DNA of 64,000 nucleotides, from contig JAACJP010000041.1 in NCBI GenBank assembly GCA_013368375.1, positions 186,001 through 250,000 of the forward strand. The letters are read 5' to 3'. Source of the stretch: Tricholomella constricta (Eukaryota > Basidiomycota > Agaricomycetes > Agaricales > Lyophyllaceae). The notes under the pieces were generated by a model. It searched no databases. It was not told the DNA's origin and was given only the letters and a program-made list of their open reading frames with translations. Each line of letters opens with the position of its first letter. Within the stretch, counting starts at the first letter, position 1. Both the position numbers and the translations under genes were made by a program. Positions 21,015 to 31,736 of the stretch are shown one piece after another.

Positions 21015-23364
21015 ATGTCTCGACAGAGTTTGTCCGAGGGCTTGGGCCCAAGAATCGTCATCATTGGCACTGGGTCAGTCTTACTTTAGTCTGCCCTGCA
21101 ACGTCTCGCTCAGGCGTCAATCATGAATGTAGAGTTGGTGGATTATCATTTGCCATAGGCCTCAAGCGTCGATTTGGGTATGATAATTTCACAGTATGTG
21201 CTTGAACCTCCCTGCCGTCCTCTCCAGGTCTGATTCGATCCCGCAGATATTTGAAAAAGCCGAGGCTGTCGGTGGTACTTGGAGGGTGCGTGCTCTGATC
21301 TCTCTCCTGTGCGGCAATTTTCGACCTGGCCGATGTATAGGATAATATCTACCCAGTCAGTACTCCAGTTGCGCGAAACTTCGGACATCCTAAAGCTGAT
21401 CTTCCAGGGATGCTCGTCTGACATACCTGTGCAGTTCTATTCACTCTCTACGGATCCGAATCCCGATTGGAGTAGCACACATCCATTTCATGACGAGATA
21501 CAGGCCTACTGGGAGCAGCTGAGCGAGAAACATTCGATTACACCCCATATCGTATTCGGCCGCAAAGTTGTCAAGGCTGTCTGGGACCCGATGTCGTATT
21601 TATACCACATCACCACAGAGGACGTGGCATCAGGACAACAATCAACCACGAGCGCTGAAATTGTCATTTCGGCAATTGGATTTCTCGAGGTCCCAAGGCT
21701 TCCCGATATACCCGGTATTTCTGACTTCCGGGGCACTCTCTTCCACTCCGCGCGTTGGTCCAACACCAGCCTTGACGGGAAGCGCGTCGCGGTTATTGGA
21801 AATGGCGCTTCCGCGTAGGGCTGGCACTTTCCAACGCATGGACTATACTAATTTACTCCCCACACCAGAACCCAATTCTTGCCCATCATCTCCAAAAAGC
21901 CAAACATTCAAGTAATGCAATTTTGCCGAACACCCAACTGGCTTTTTCCGCCGGTATGTTGCATTTGTCCGCTTTCGGCCTTTGATAACAGATGATATGA
22001 AGATTCGAATGTACCATTCACGCCTACACAAGCTGGCATGCCGATATTTGCCGTTATATATGCGTATCATCCGGTTCTTGTCATATTCAGTGGTAAGTAA
22101 ACACCCAAGGTCCTCGTGATCTGTCTACAACTGCTGTTTTGCAGTCAGATATCTCGTATTTCTTGGTCTTTAGCAACAGTGTCACTAGACGCCCAATGGC
22201 CAAAGTAAGCTTACACCAGCTCTAAATGGTCTACGCAGACTCACGGCCGTTCAGTTCCTCCGCAGTTATATTCTCAAGAACTCTCCTAAGAAATACCACG
22301 AAAACCTTGTTCCAAATTACGGCAAGTCGCGTTTTCAATATTTTTATACACCAAATAATAACTATATGCTATATCAGAGCTTGGATGCAAGCGTGCTATA
22401 TTCGACTCGGATTACCTACCTGCCTTGCACCAGAGTAACGTAGAGCTCAATTGGAGTAAAATTGACTCAATCGCCGAGGACGGCATCATCACCCGGCAAG
22501 GTAAGTAGCGTACCAAACCATGTCGATCGTCAATTTAGCTGACTTGCTTTTTTTTCAGGGGAACATTTGCGTTTTGACACGATCATTCTAGCGACCGGGT
22601 TCTCAGCAGTACGCCATTGAAACTTGCTGATTCTTGATTATCTTGTGACTTGACTTCCCTCTCCAGGACAAGTATCCCTTGATCATCTACGGCAAAAACG
22701 GTCAAACAATTCAAGAATACTTTAACTCCCAAGGGGGCCCAACCGCCTATTTGGGAACCACCGTTCCAGGCTTTCCAAACTTTTATGTCATTGGCGGTAT
22801 GTGACTCGGGTCTGCATCCGCTGACTATACTTACCATTATTGGCATCGACGTAGGTCCGAACACAGCGACCGGTCACACCTCAGTTATCTTTACAGAAGA
22901 AGTTCAGGTATGCCAAGCTTTTCTCTGGCGCTGACTTCCCCTCATCTCTTTTTCGTCGCAGGTAAACTACATCATTCAATTGATCAAGCCCATCTTGGAA
23001 GGCAGGATCTCGTCCATCGATGTCACAGCGAGAGCCACCGACAGGTACAACGCGAAAATCCAAGCCAGACTTGCGCGTTCTGTATTTATGGGGTGTACCT
23101 CGTGGTATCGTGCTGAGGGCAGCGGAAAGGTGACCAGCATGTTTCCAGGTGTGTTCCAGGCCCCATGATCATCCGGTGACCGTTGGGTGACTTGACTCGA
23201 ACATGATAGGTGCCTCCGCTCTCTTCTGGTGGTGGCTTCGACGGCCGATCTGGGAAGATTATGACCTTGTAGGCGGCGATGGAAGGGCCATCAAGAGAAG
23301 TAGATCTATGGGAACATTGACGCTTGGTTTGGCGCTGGCGGTTGCAATACTACTTGTAGTTTGA
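21015..23364 (+). CDS. Flavin-dependent monooxygenase, Baeyer-Villiger type, with C-terminal membrane anchor
   Basis: Fifteen exons: 21015-21073, 21133-21193, 21247-21285, 21341-21355, 21408-21814, 21869-21953, 22003-22092, 22145-22204, 22255-22321, 22378-22500, 22559-22608, 22667-22796, 22855-22907, 22962-23148, 23210-23364; 526 residues. It should use FAD, NADPH and O2 to oxidise ketones or related substrates. Visible: FAD Rossmann motif GTGVGG (residues 18-23), [11 protein letters not shown], the BVMO fingerprint [11 protein letters not shown] (FxGxxxHxxxW, about 165-175), the NADPH motif GNGASA, and DTIILATGF. The end [13 protein letters not shown] is a probable membrane anchor. Exon 4 is only 15 nt and intron 9 (22322-22377) has a GC donor. 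The exon 7 acceptor is the least certain. No biosynthetic cluster surrounds it. Confidence 0.88.
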
Positions 23365-23489
23365 GCACGGGGAACATGTGAATACCATTGTCGGGCTTCG
23401 GCTTCTTGAGACTGCAATGGTGTGACGGCACGCATGATCTATGTGACCGTCTAATGAAATCTCGACATTGAAGTTAGTAGTCGCAATCC

Positions 23490-25289
23490 ATGGCGTTCGC
23501 CTCAGGGTATGTAGTCACATCTCTTCGTTATTTCCTCATTTAAATCCTCACTGTTGAATAGTTCGTCCGCGTTCGGTGCAGCGCAAAACAATCAATCCAA
23601 CCTCTTTGGTGCACCGAAACCTGCTGGTGCTGCGATATTCGGGGCACCACAGCCAGCCCAGCAGCAGACGGCGACTGGTGGTTTATTTGGGCAGCAACAA
23701 CAACCTACAGGGGGACTTTTTGGCCAACCAGCCCAGCAGCAGCAGCAGCCAGTGGGTCTATTCGGTCAGTCCACGCAACAGCAACCAACGAACACTCTAT
23801 TTGGCCAGTCAATAGGTCAACAGCCGCAGCAGCAGCAGCAACAACAACAACAAACTGGTGGTCTTTTCGGTCAATCCACGACGCAGCCTGCGGGTGGAGG
23901 TCTGTTCGGCCAATCTGCAACGCAACCAGCAGCCGGTGTGTTCGGCCAGTCGACAGCGCAGCCAGCAGGAGGTGGATTGTTCGGCCAGTCAGCAACACAG
24001 CCAACGGGAGGTGGGTTGTTCGGTCAATCCACAATGCAGCCCGCGGGAGGCGGAATATTTAGCCAAACGACGACCCAACCAGCTGGTGGCTTGTTTGGTC
24101 AAACCACCCAACAACAACCACAGCAACAGCAAAGTGGAGGACTTTTCGGCAACGCACTACAGGCCCAACCGACAATTCCTACAGGGGGATTTGGAGGTGG
24201 ACTTTTTGGCAACACTCAGCAACAGCAGCAGCAGCAGCAAAAGTACGATACCACGACTGAACAAAGTTTCGAATCTAATAATGACTTTACATCTATTTGC
24301 TGCCAGTCTCGGGCTCTCGAATGCAACTCAAGCTTCAAACGTCCCTTTGTTTTCAAAATCTACCAAGTTCAACGATCTTTCCGACGAGATCAAGCGCACG
24401 CTGGAGAGCATAGAGTGAGGCTCCTCGACGACGCTCTTTTTACAAGCTGACGTGTGATTCAAGTGCTCATATTCAAGGTCGGGTCCAGATCAGCAAGGAC
24501 TTGCATCAACGTAAGCTGGGCGGTGAACCCTTGAAGGCTCAGGAGCTACTCCGGGGCATCAACAAAGTATACATCCCTTTCTTGTCGTGTTCCGCATATT
24601 AACGCCTATCATTCTCCTCGTTGAGGATCTCGTCTACGCATCAACACTAATTCGCGACGACCTACACTTTACGAAAGGCATGAAGGCCAAGGTAGAACAA
24701 GCAGTGCAAGATACCATTGTGGCGACAAGGATCGTGGACGCATTTAAAGCACCTCAAGGAAGCGGAAGTGGCTACTTGAAAGATCACCCAGGGTTTCCCC
24801 TAGAGTGCGTCTCAACCGGGAAGGACAATCTGATTTGAGGGCCTGACCCCGACTCAAGGTTCTTTACACGTGCTACGGAAAACATGAAGCAGCGACTTGC
24901 TTGGTACAAGTCTACCATTGAGGTGAGAGAGCTGCTACAAGGACCATGACATATGATGAAATCCCATGTGCAGCAAATTGAAAGAAAACTGTCCTCGTCG
25001 GCTGGTCAAGCGCAGACCCCGCAAGGCAAGTGAATTTAGCTTGTTTCTACGAATGGCGCCAACGATACTTGGTCGTATAGGCATTTCCGCTACCCTGCAG
25101 GCCCAGCACACGACATTCCTCTCCCTTGCCAGCAAGACAGCTGCTCTGGATGCGGAGTTACAGAAAATTAAGACGTTGTACACGCAATTATGGCGCGCAA
25201 AAACTGGAAGCGTCAGAGACCCTTTCAATGAGCTGGATCGGGCGTCAGATGGTGGTGACTTTGGAATGAAGAGTTTGGGTGTGAAGTAG
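23490..25289 (+). CDS. NUP49: FG-repeat nucleoporin, Nup49/Nup58 type
   Basis: Eight exons: 23490-23506, 23562-24242, 24307-24414, 24464-24566, 24626-24804, 24859-24922, 24974-25025, 25081-25289; 470 residues. It belongs to the central-channel nucleoporin group (with Nsp1 and Nup57/54) that binds transport receptors through FG repeats. The N-terminal half (exon 2) is a run of GLFGQ-type repeats with poly-Gln tracts. The C-terminal half is alpha-helical coiled coil: STKFNDLSDEIKRTLESI, then HIQGRVQISKDLHQRKLGG, then LQAQHTTFLSLASKTAALD and the ending MKSLGVK. The start ATG lies in a 17-nt first exon. The intron at 25026-25080 has a GC donor (GCAAGT). Confidence 0.88.
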
Positions 25290-25468
25290 CCCCCTCCCCC
25301 CATCCCCTCTTTGTGGCAATCCACGTAGCATGGCTTTATACCGAGGGGCTTGATTAGTAGCTAATATGACCAGTCCGGTGTTACTTATTGCGGTGCCAAA
25401 CAGTACTATGCATCATTTCCGAAGCACTCTTAAACTCCTCTTCCAACTTCATCGAACAACCCCGCGAC

Positions 25469-26755
25469 ATGGCTTACCCCCAGCATCAGCAACCGCCTCA
25501 GCAGGATGTGGTCTCGGGCGATCAGTATCGCTACGCACTGACCAATTTTGCAAGTCTTTGGATCGCGCTCAAATTAGCACATCATGCTGACAACCTTCAC
25601 ATCGCTTAGCGAATCGCTCACGAAAAAGTCGAACAGCAGCGGATACAACTCGAGGAGCAGGAGCGACAGGTCGCGCAGCTGAGAGAGCGCATTGCTCTCC
25701 TAGAAGGAGGACCTCCATCTCAGCATGGGCCGAATGGCAGCACCGTCGATGATTTCTCGATCAAGGGGAGCCTTATAAGCCTGTTTTCTGCGTCTTGTTC
25801 ATCCTAACTATCCTCGTTCCAAAGAATGCTGCTTCACAACTGGATAAATTGATCAACCGATGGGCTGCTGAGGTTGTCCGCGAGCCGCCAATATCGCACG
25901 AGGCCCTCGCTCGTGCCGTCCTCAGCGACATCGTCACCGGTCTCGACGTCTCTCAAATCCAGGCAACGTCGATGCAGACACAGTGTTACCTTCGACATGC
26001 CATGGCCGAAACCGTCTCCGAGGGAATTATCAATTGCTTGATTATCACCAATTCCAGTGATGCGAACGTCCAGCTGACGCGAATCCACGAGCACATCTTC
26101 CTTCGTAAGTCTCTTCTTTCTATATGGACTCACCAGGAGTCCCAACGTGACTCTCTATACAGGTGACCCAACCGTGGCATCGGTCTGGCGACGGCAAACG
26201 TTCACAGCAGCAGTTGATACATGCACCCCCGAAATGTCGCTCAGCATTCTGTACGAGCAAATACCTGAACTGATGAAGCATCTCAACGGTGCGTTGCCTA
26301 GCTCCGGCGGTAGCTCGATCCTGGAACATGCATACTCGTTCTCGCGGATGCTGCACGGTTCATCAAGTTCGAGCTCCGGAGACGCGTTCTACCGTGCGTT
26401 CGTCCCAGAAATGGGAAGCACGCTGTACCCTCGACAGATTGAGCTCGTGAAACGCTGCTTGAGAAGTGAACGGGGTGAGCTCGACCGCGTTGGGGCTACA
26501 ATCTTTCCTGGCCTCGTTAAGGTGACGAGAGGACCACCGCTCCCCAGTGGCCTTTATGGCGAAAATGTCCAGGTATATTGTCCTTGGTTTGACTTGTTAA
26601 GTTACAGACCGCTTAACAAGTGCTAGACCGTCGTGCGAAGAGCTCAAGTTATATGTGAATGTGCCATAGGCGGAGCACCTGTAAGCGTACCTCCTAGCGG
26701 TTATGGAATGCCAGGAACTCCGCCTGCCCCGTTTCCTCCAACTGGTGGGTTCTAG
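25469..26755 (+). CDS. Conserved fungal coiled-coil protein, function unknown, with GG splice donor
   Basis: Exons: 25469-25549, 25610-25765, 25825-26104, 26163-26572, 26627-26755; 351 residues. The N-terminus is Gln/Pro-rich, followed by a coiled coil (HEKVEQQRIQLEEQERQVAQ), a helical core (QLDKLINRWAAEVV, then LDVSQIQATSMQTQCYLRH) and a Pro/Gly tail (VPPSGYGMPG to TGGF). I recall similar unnamed proteins in Agaricomycetes. Intron 1 has a GC donor. Intron 2 would need a GG donor: after AAG (25763-25765) the sequence is GGGAGCC where GTGAGCC is expected. Unspliced, the protein would stop 14 codons later. A GTCGAT site upstream at about 25745 is an in-phase alternative that would drop seven residues (VDDFSIK). 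Confidence 0.7.
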
Positions 26756-26937
26756 GACAGGACACCAAAATCGATACCTACCCTTGCTATGATATCCCAG
26801 TCCTGATTACGATGCAGTGAGATTTAAATAATCTATTGTTGTCTGTCTATACCACAAGGAGTGATGCAAGTGTTGCTTGGGTTTGGACAACCTGGAGCGT
26901 CAGATAATGGATTGACATTCAGATTTACGCATTGAGA

Positions 26938-29043
26938 TCAAAGGAAAAGGATCCTTACGTCCAGTGCCTGTTCAACTTCCAACCTCCGCCGGGCAGCCTT
27001 CAACCAATCGTGCAACAGGACTTTGGCGGCACCTTTGAGCTGGTTCAATTCCCGGGCAGCGCTATCGAGGTTCTTCTCGTTCAGATGATATTCCGCCCTC
27101 GCGATCACGCTCAGTACATCGTCACCAGCAACCAAACCTTGTCTCCGGAATCGAAGTCCCGAGAAGAGGTAGCTGGCAAGGTATGACAAGACGCCGGCAT
27201 TCTCGTCTGGGACCAGGGCGACATGAGCGACCTTGGGTGCCACTTCGCTCGAGAACCAAGACGCGAGATCAGCGAAAGGTTCCACCCCAACATCAGGAAC
27301 ATCTGAGGACTCCAACGACTCGAGAGTGGCGGCGACGACAGGGTCTTCGCGGGCACTGGCGATATGACGAAGGACACGGAGTTCCTCGCGGAAGGGTTTA
27401 CGGACAGAAGCCGTCAAGGCGGAGGATGTGAGAGCGCGGACAGCAGACCAGAGGCCATGGATACGGATATTCTCATCGAGATAGGTTGAGTTGTCCAAGG
27501 CGACGCGTTCAAGACGTTTGAGATGTGAAGACAGCTCCTCAAGCTTGCCAAGGCGTCCACCACGCTCCTGCTCGACGCGTACCTTGATGTCGCGAATCCA
27601 CCGGCGCTGGAGCTCAATGCCTTGGGCGATGACTTCTTCCTTGAGGCTACAATCACGGAAGGGTTGAATAAATGGATACTGGAATGGGAGGTGACGCACC
27701 GCTCGTTGATTAGCTCGGTCTGAATCTGCAATTCATGCTCTAGCTTGGCGCGATAGTCCTGGACAAGTTTCGCCCTCTCCTGACCATAGAATTTTCTAAA
27801 GTCGTCTTCCTGGCTATCCAGGTTATCCTGTGCCTCCATCTCGAGTTCCAGCAACCTTTGAGTGTACTCTCGTGTTTGTTCATCCAGCTTCGACTCTAAC
27901 TCCAGACGTTCGTCCGCCTTTGCCTTCTCGATACGATCGGCAAGAGCGGTGAGGTCTTCCTTGGCCATTTCCAGAACGTCGGAGACCTTTGGGACGGCCG
28001 TGGGATTAGCGTCAAGGTAGGAGGCGAGGTTGTCGATTGTTCCCGCTAGGTGTGCAATGATTGGCTCCGACACAGCGAGTGACGATACAGCCGGTGCACA
28101 CAAAGGAAGTGTGATAGGTGTGGGGCCTGAGGTTTGGGGCTCTTCCTTCTTAAGTGGAACAGGTCGAGTAAACCCTGGAGGGGGTTCGAAACCAACGGGT
28201 AAGGGGCCCTCGTAAACAGGTTTGCTGGTAATTAACGAGGGTGCCTCCGCATGTGGCGGTGTTGTTCCTAGGATTACGGGTGAGGTGGCAGGAGTGGAAG
28301 ACTCTTCAGTTCGAGGGCGGCCTTCCAGTGCGTCCTCTGCTTTCTGAACGAGTCCGGCGATCTCGTCCGAAATCTGTTGTGCATCATGTTCGCTAAGAGC
28401 AGCAGCCTTGCCAGTATTCTCGTCCACCTTTTTCTCGACTTGCTTCTTCGCATTCGTCGCCAGGAATTCACCATGGGATTTCGAGTCGTCCACAGGCGCC
28501 TTCGCCATTGTAGTTTTGATATCCTTCGCTCGCTTCTCCACAGAAACCTTGATAGGTTCGGAATCCTTCGCGGACTGGGCGCCATTGATCTTTTCCGAGA
28601 CGAAGCGCTGAGTTACGGTGGCAGCATTCTTCCCAAACTCCAAAACCTGTGCGGCGGTAAGGGTGTCCCAATTATGCTTCTCAGCATATTCTAGCATAGA
28701 CTGCCCGAGGGGAACCTCGTCGGCAAAGAAGTCATAGTAGGCTTGACTGTAGAACGCCGTGAAAGTACTTCCGACATAAAATGTGCCGGTCAGACCAGTT
28801 GTAATCCAGATTAGTCTGCGAACGAGGCTCTTCTTTTTTTTTGGAACCCCTGGTGTCGAGGCTTCTGAAGTTAGACGCTAGAGATATATAGGATAGCTTT
28901 AGCAATGTGAATCCAAGAAGACAAAAAAACCGGTGGAGAGCGATTGCAAAGACTTAGATGATGCTCACCCGTCGAAGGACCTTCACAACCCCCTGCCGGG
29001 AGGTGAACGCGACTCGCCTCGAAATATGGAGTGCATGATACAT
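26938..29043 (-). CDS. MIC60: MICOS complex subunit MIC60 (mitofilin)
   Basis: Exons (minus): 28969-29043, 27700-28877, 26938-27646; 653 residues. It is the core MICOS protein of the mitochondrial inner membrane that forms crista junctions. The first exon encodes an Arg-rich presequence (SRRVAFTSRQGVVKVLRR). A Lys-rich stretch then precedes one membrane helix (LIWITTGLTGTFYVG, about residues 47-62). A long Pro-rich linker and coiled coil follow (ERLELESKLDEQTREYTQRL region), and the mitofilin signature domain closes the protein (GLWSAVRALTSSA, then ARAEYHLNEKNLDSAARELN). Length fits fungal MIC60. Introns are GTGAGC...TAG and GTGCGT...TAG. Confidence 0.92.
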
Positions 29044-29306
29044 CCGGTGTAGATAGTGATCCTGTGGCCTGAGCCTGTGGACCAGGTAATGGACGCCTAG
29101 ATGTCGTAGCGGACGATGAGCAAAATGTTTGGTCCGACTTTGTCCGTTGTTAGTATTACAGGTTGGGAACCACGTGCCAAGCCAACCTCGCGTCTATTCT
29201 TAAAATTCTCGACGATCCAGTGATAATCAATCGCTAAGCAATGATACTTGAGTTCTTTCTTCGAATTCTCCCCGTCAGCCGTGTCCAGCAGCTCAAGGTG
29301 ACCAGT
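29044..29306. promoter_or_regulatory. Divergent promoter, MIC60 (-) / Atg22-like (+), 263 bp
   Basis: The start codons are 263 bp apart and face outward. No clear TATA box is seen. Shared control of a mitochondrial membrane-shaping gene and a vacuolar efflux gene is possible but untested. Confidence 0.5.
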
Positions 29307-31736
29307 ATGAACGAAAAGACAGAGAAGGTCCTTGTAAATCAAGTCGCGTCGGACGCTCCGCAGTGCACTACCACCAGAAAGGAACTATGGTCCTATTACG
29401 TCTACTACGTCGGCAACAACGGCCTGTCGGGTTTCAACTTTGGGCCCTCACAGTTCCAAAATCTTCTCTTTCTGGCTGGTTATGACCCAATGCATGAACC
29501 ATTCACAGTTGCGTGCAGCAGCGATAACGGTTGCGTGTTGCCTTACCTTGGCCAGGTCCGCGACAGTGAGTTTCACCCATCTTGCTGCATGAATATTTTA
29601 ATAAACCCAATGAACCAGTCAACTCAATTGTCTTGCTAACCAACGGCATCAGCTTCGCAATTCAAGCCGCGTTAATGCTAGCTATCGGCGCTTGGGCAGA
29701 TTATGGATGTTGGAGGTCAATCCCCCACCTCATTTTCCTGGTGACATGAAATGTAGACGATCCATATCACACAGGCCAAATATTACGGTTTTTTTCACGT
29801 TATTGGCCGTTGGGGTCTCGTTTGGATGGCTTGGTGTCGACAATCCAGAGCATTGGCATGCAGGTGTTGCACTATATACTCTTGGACGTGAGTTCTTCTT
29901 CACTATTCACATTCACCGTCCGTGATTGCTAATGACCATACAGTGATCGCTTACCAAGTCCGTATATTTTGTTATGAAAAGTGCAAAAGCTTATCTCAGC
30001 ATCTAGTGCTCACTAACATTCTGGACTGCCGCATTTCCTGGGCTCGCTCGGGACCTTCCCGATGTCCAAGAATCATTGGCCACTCTTAATGCAGGCCAGA
30101 AATCGTGAGTTGTCTTCATCCAAACTCGCAGCTCAAAATCATTTATTTGGAAACTCAGTGTTCAAGATCATGCGCGACTAGCATCTCTGTCGCGTAATCG
30201 CATTTCCAACATGTCTTTTTTCATTTGTTCCTTGGGCGAAGTCATTATCCTGGCTGTGATGGTCGGTATTCTGAAAGGCCTTAGTTGGGACGAAAGCACA
30301 GAAAACAATACTAAGGCTTTCAGTGTCCTCATCGCCTTCTCTGGGGGAGTTTGGTGTATGTTTTATACTTGGGTTAGCTACTTGGCTACTTCATTGAGTC
30401 TCACCTTTGCATTGTAGTGTTGTGTGCTCTTCCTTGGTTTTTCTTCGAACAGCGCCGACCGGGGCTAACTTTACCATCTGGGACGATTTTTCTAACAATT
30501 GGATTTATGCAGGTTTACGTTGCGCTCAGAGAGTGTATGAAGCTGAAGCAGACATTCTTATACCTCATCTTCTACTTCCTCATGTAAATGTTTTAACTAT
30601 CTCTACTCTGTGAAGTACTTATTATCAAACAGGGGAGATGTACTCAATACCACTGTGTTGGCTGATCTTTTTTTTTGCTGTCCTGGTTGCAATTCTGAAT
30701 CTCCAATATCTAGAACGGTCATAAGCACACTTCAAAATAGGTAATGATAGCCTTCAAATTTTATCTCTGTGTAATCTAGCCCCGTCTTCAGTGTAGTCGC
30801 TTACTCGACTCTGCAACTAACTCTCCTACTAATCGTCGGCATTGTTGCGCAAGGATTGGGAATATAGTCAGTTGTTTTCTAGATATTCACTTATTGGAAG
30901 ATCTAACTTTAATGGCCAGCTTATTCTGGCGTGTTCAGAAAAGATTCAAGGTCTCTACGAAAGCGGTATGCTTCAATTGGTCTCTATGGCTTTCTATGAG
31001 GTTCAATAATGTGGTGTAGATGCTCTCATTCAACGTTTTTTGGATCCTTGTGCGCTAATTCTGTTGTGGTGATGCGGTGGACACATAATCCTTTTCCAGA
31101 TCTTAACTGTGTGGGGCCTCATCGGTGTCCATACTGACAAGTTTGGATTCAAGCATGTCTGGGAGATCTGGTGCGTTTCTTTTGGGACGCCTGAGGATGA
31201 TTTGGCTCACGTGCCACTTCAGGCTTTACCAGGTGTTCTATGGCCTGATGATCTGCCCTTGGTATGCATATAGTCAGACTATGATTAGTGAGGTTTCGCC
31301 ACTGCCCCAAATGTATCTAACCTGTTTTACTTCACATTTCCTGTTGAGAATTGACCACCACAACAATAGCTTCCTTTTCTTTGCCCTCTTCTCCGTTGTC
31401 CGTGTCATTTTTGTATTCTGGTGGGGAGGCTTTGTTGAACCATCTGTATTCTAGGTCGGAAGAACCTCAGCTTTCATTGGCCCTTTTGTATCCAGTGCAA
31501 TCATTACTGCCACTGGTAATAACGACAACATGCCTTTTGCTTTCCTGTTCGGACTGTACGCATTTTTTCTGCATGCTTCCTTTCCTCCCTGTTCTAATGC
31601 TTGAACCAGTGGTGTCTTCAGCACCTTCTTCTTGTGGATGGTCGATGTGGACAAAAGTCGAGTTGAATGCGAAGAATTTATTATGGCTGAAGGAGATCGG
31701 GAGGCATTTAAGGCGGATAATCTTGACACTGTCTAA
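29307..31736 (+). CDS. ATG22: Atg22-like vacuolar amino-acid efflux transporter (MFS)
   Basis: Seventeen exons: 29307-29565, 29619-29715, 29775-29887, 29944-29957, 30007-30104, 30159-30355, 30418-30583, 30633-30656, 30714-30740, 30792-30866, 30920-30965, 31020-31049, 31100-31170, 31223-31312, 31370-31397, 31455-31555, 31610-31736; 520 residues. Atg22 exports amino acids from the vacuole during autophagy. Signature stretches are ELWSYYVYYVGNNGLSGFNF, NSIVLLTNGISFAIQAALM, FWTAAFPGLARDLPD, LSRNRISNMSF and YGLMICPWYAYSQTMISEV, with about 12 hydrophobic helices. Several exons are very short (14, 24, 27, 28 and 30 nt). All joins keep phase and have GT...AG ends. Confidence 0.9.

Noticed and set aside
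21506..21766. Minus-strand ORF opposite the monooxygenase
   Set aside because: It is a shadow frame. The plus strand carries the BVMO fingerprint.
27041..27052. GGTTCAATTCC, resembling a tRNA B box
   Set aside because: It lies inside the MIC60 coding sequence, and no A box or cloverleaf surrounds it.
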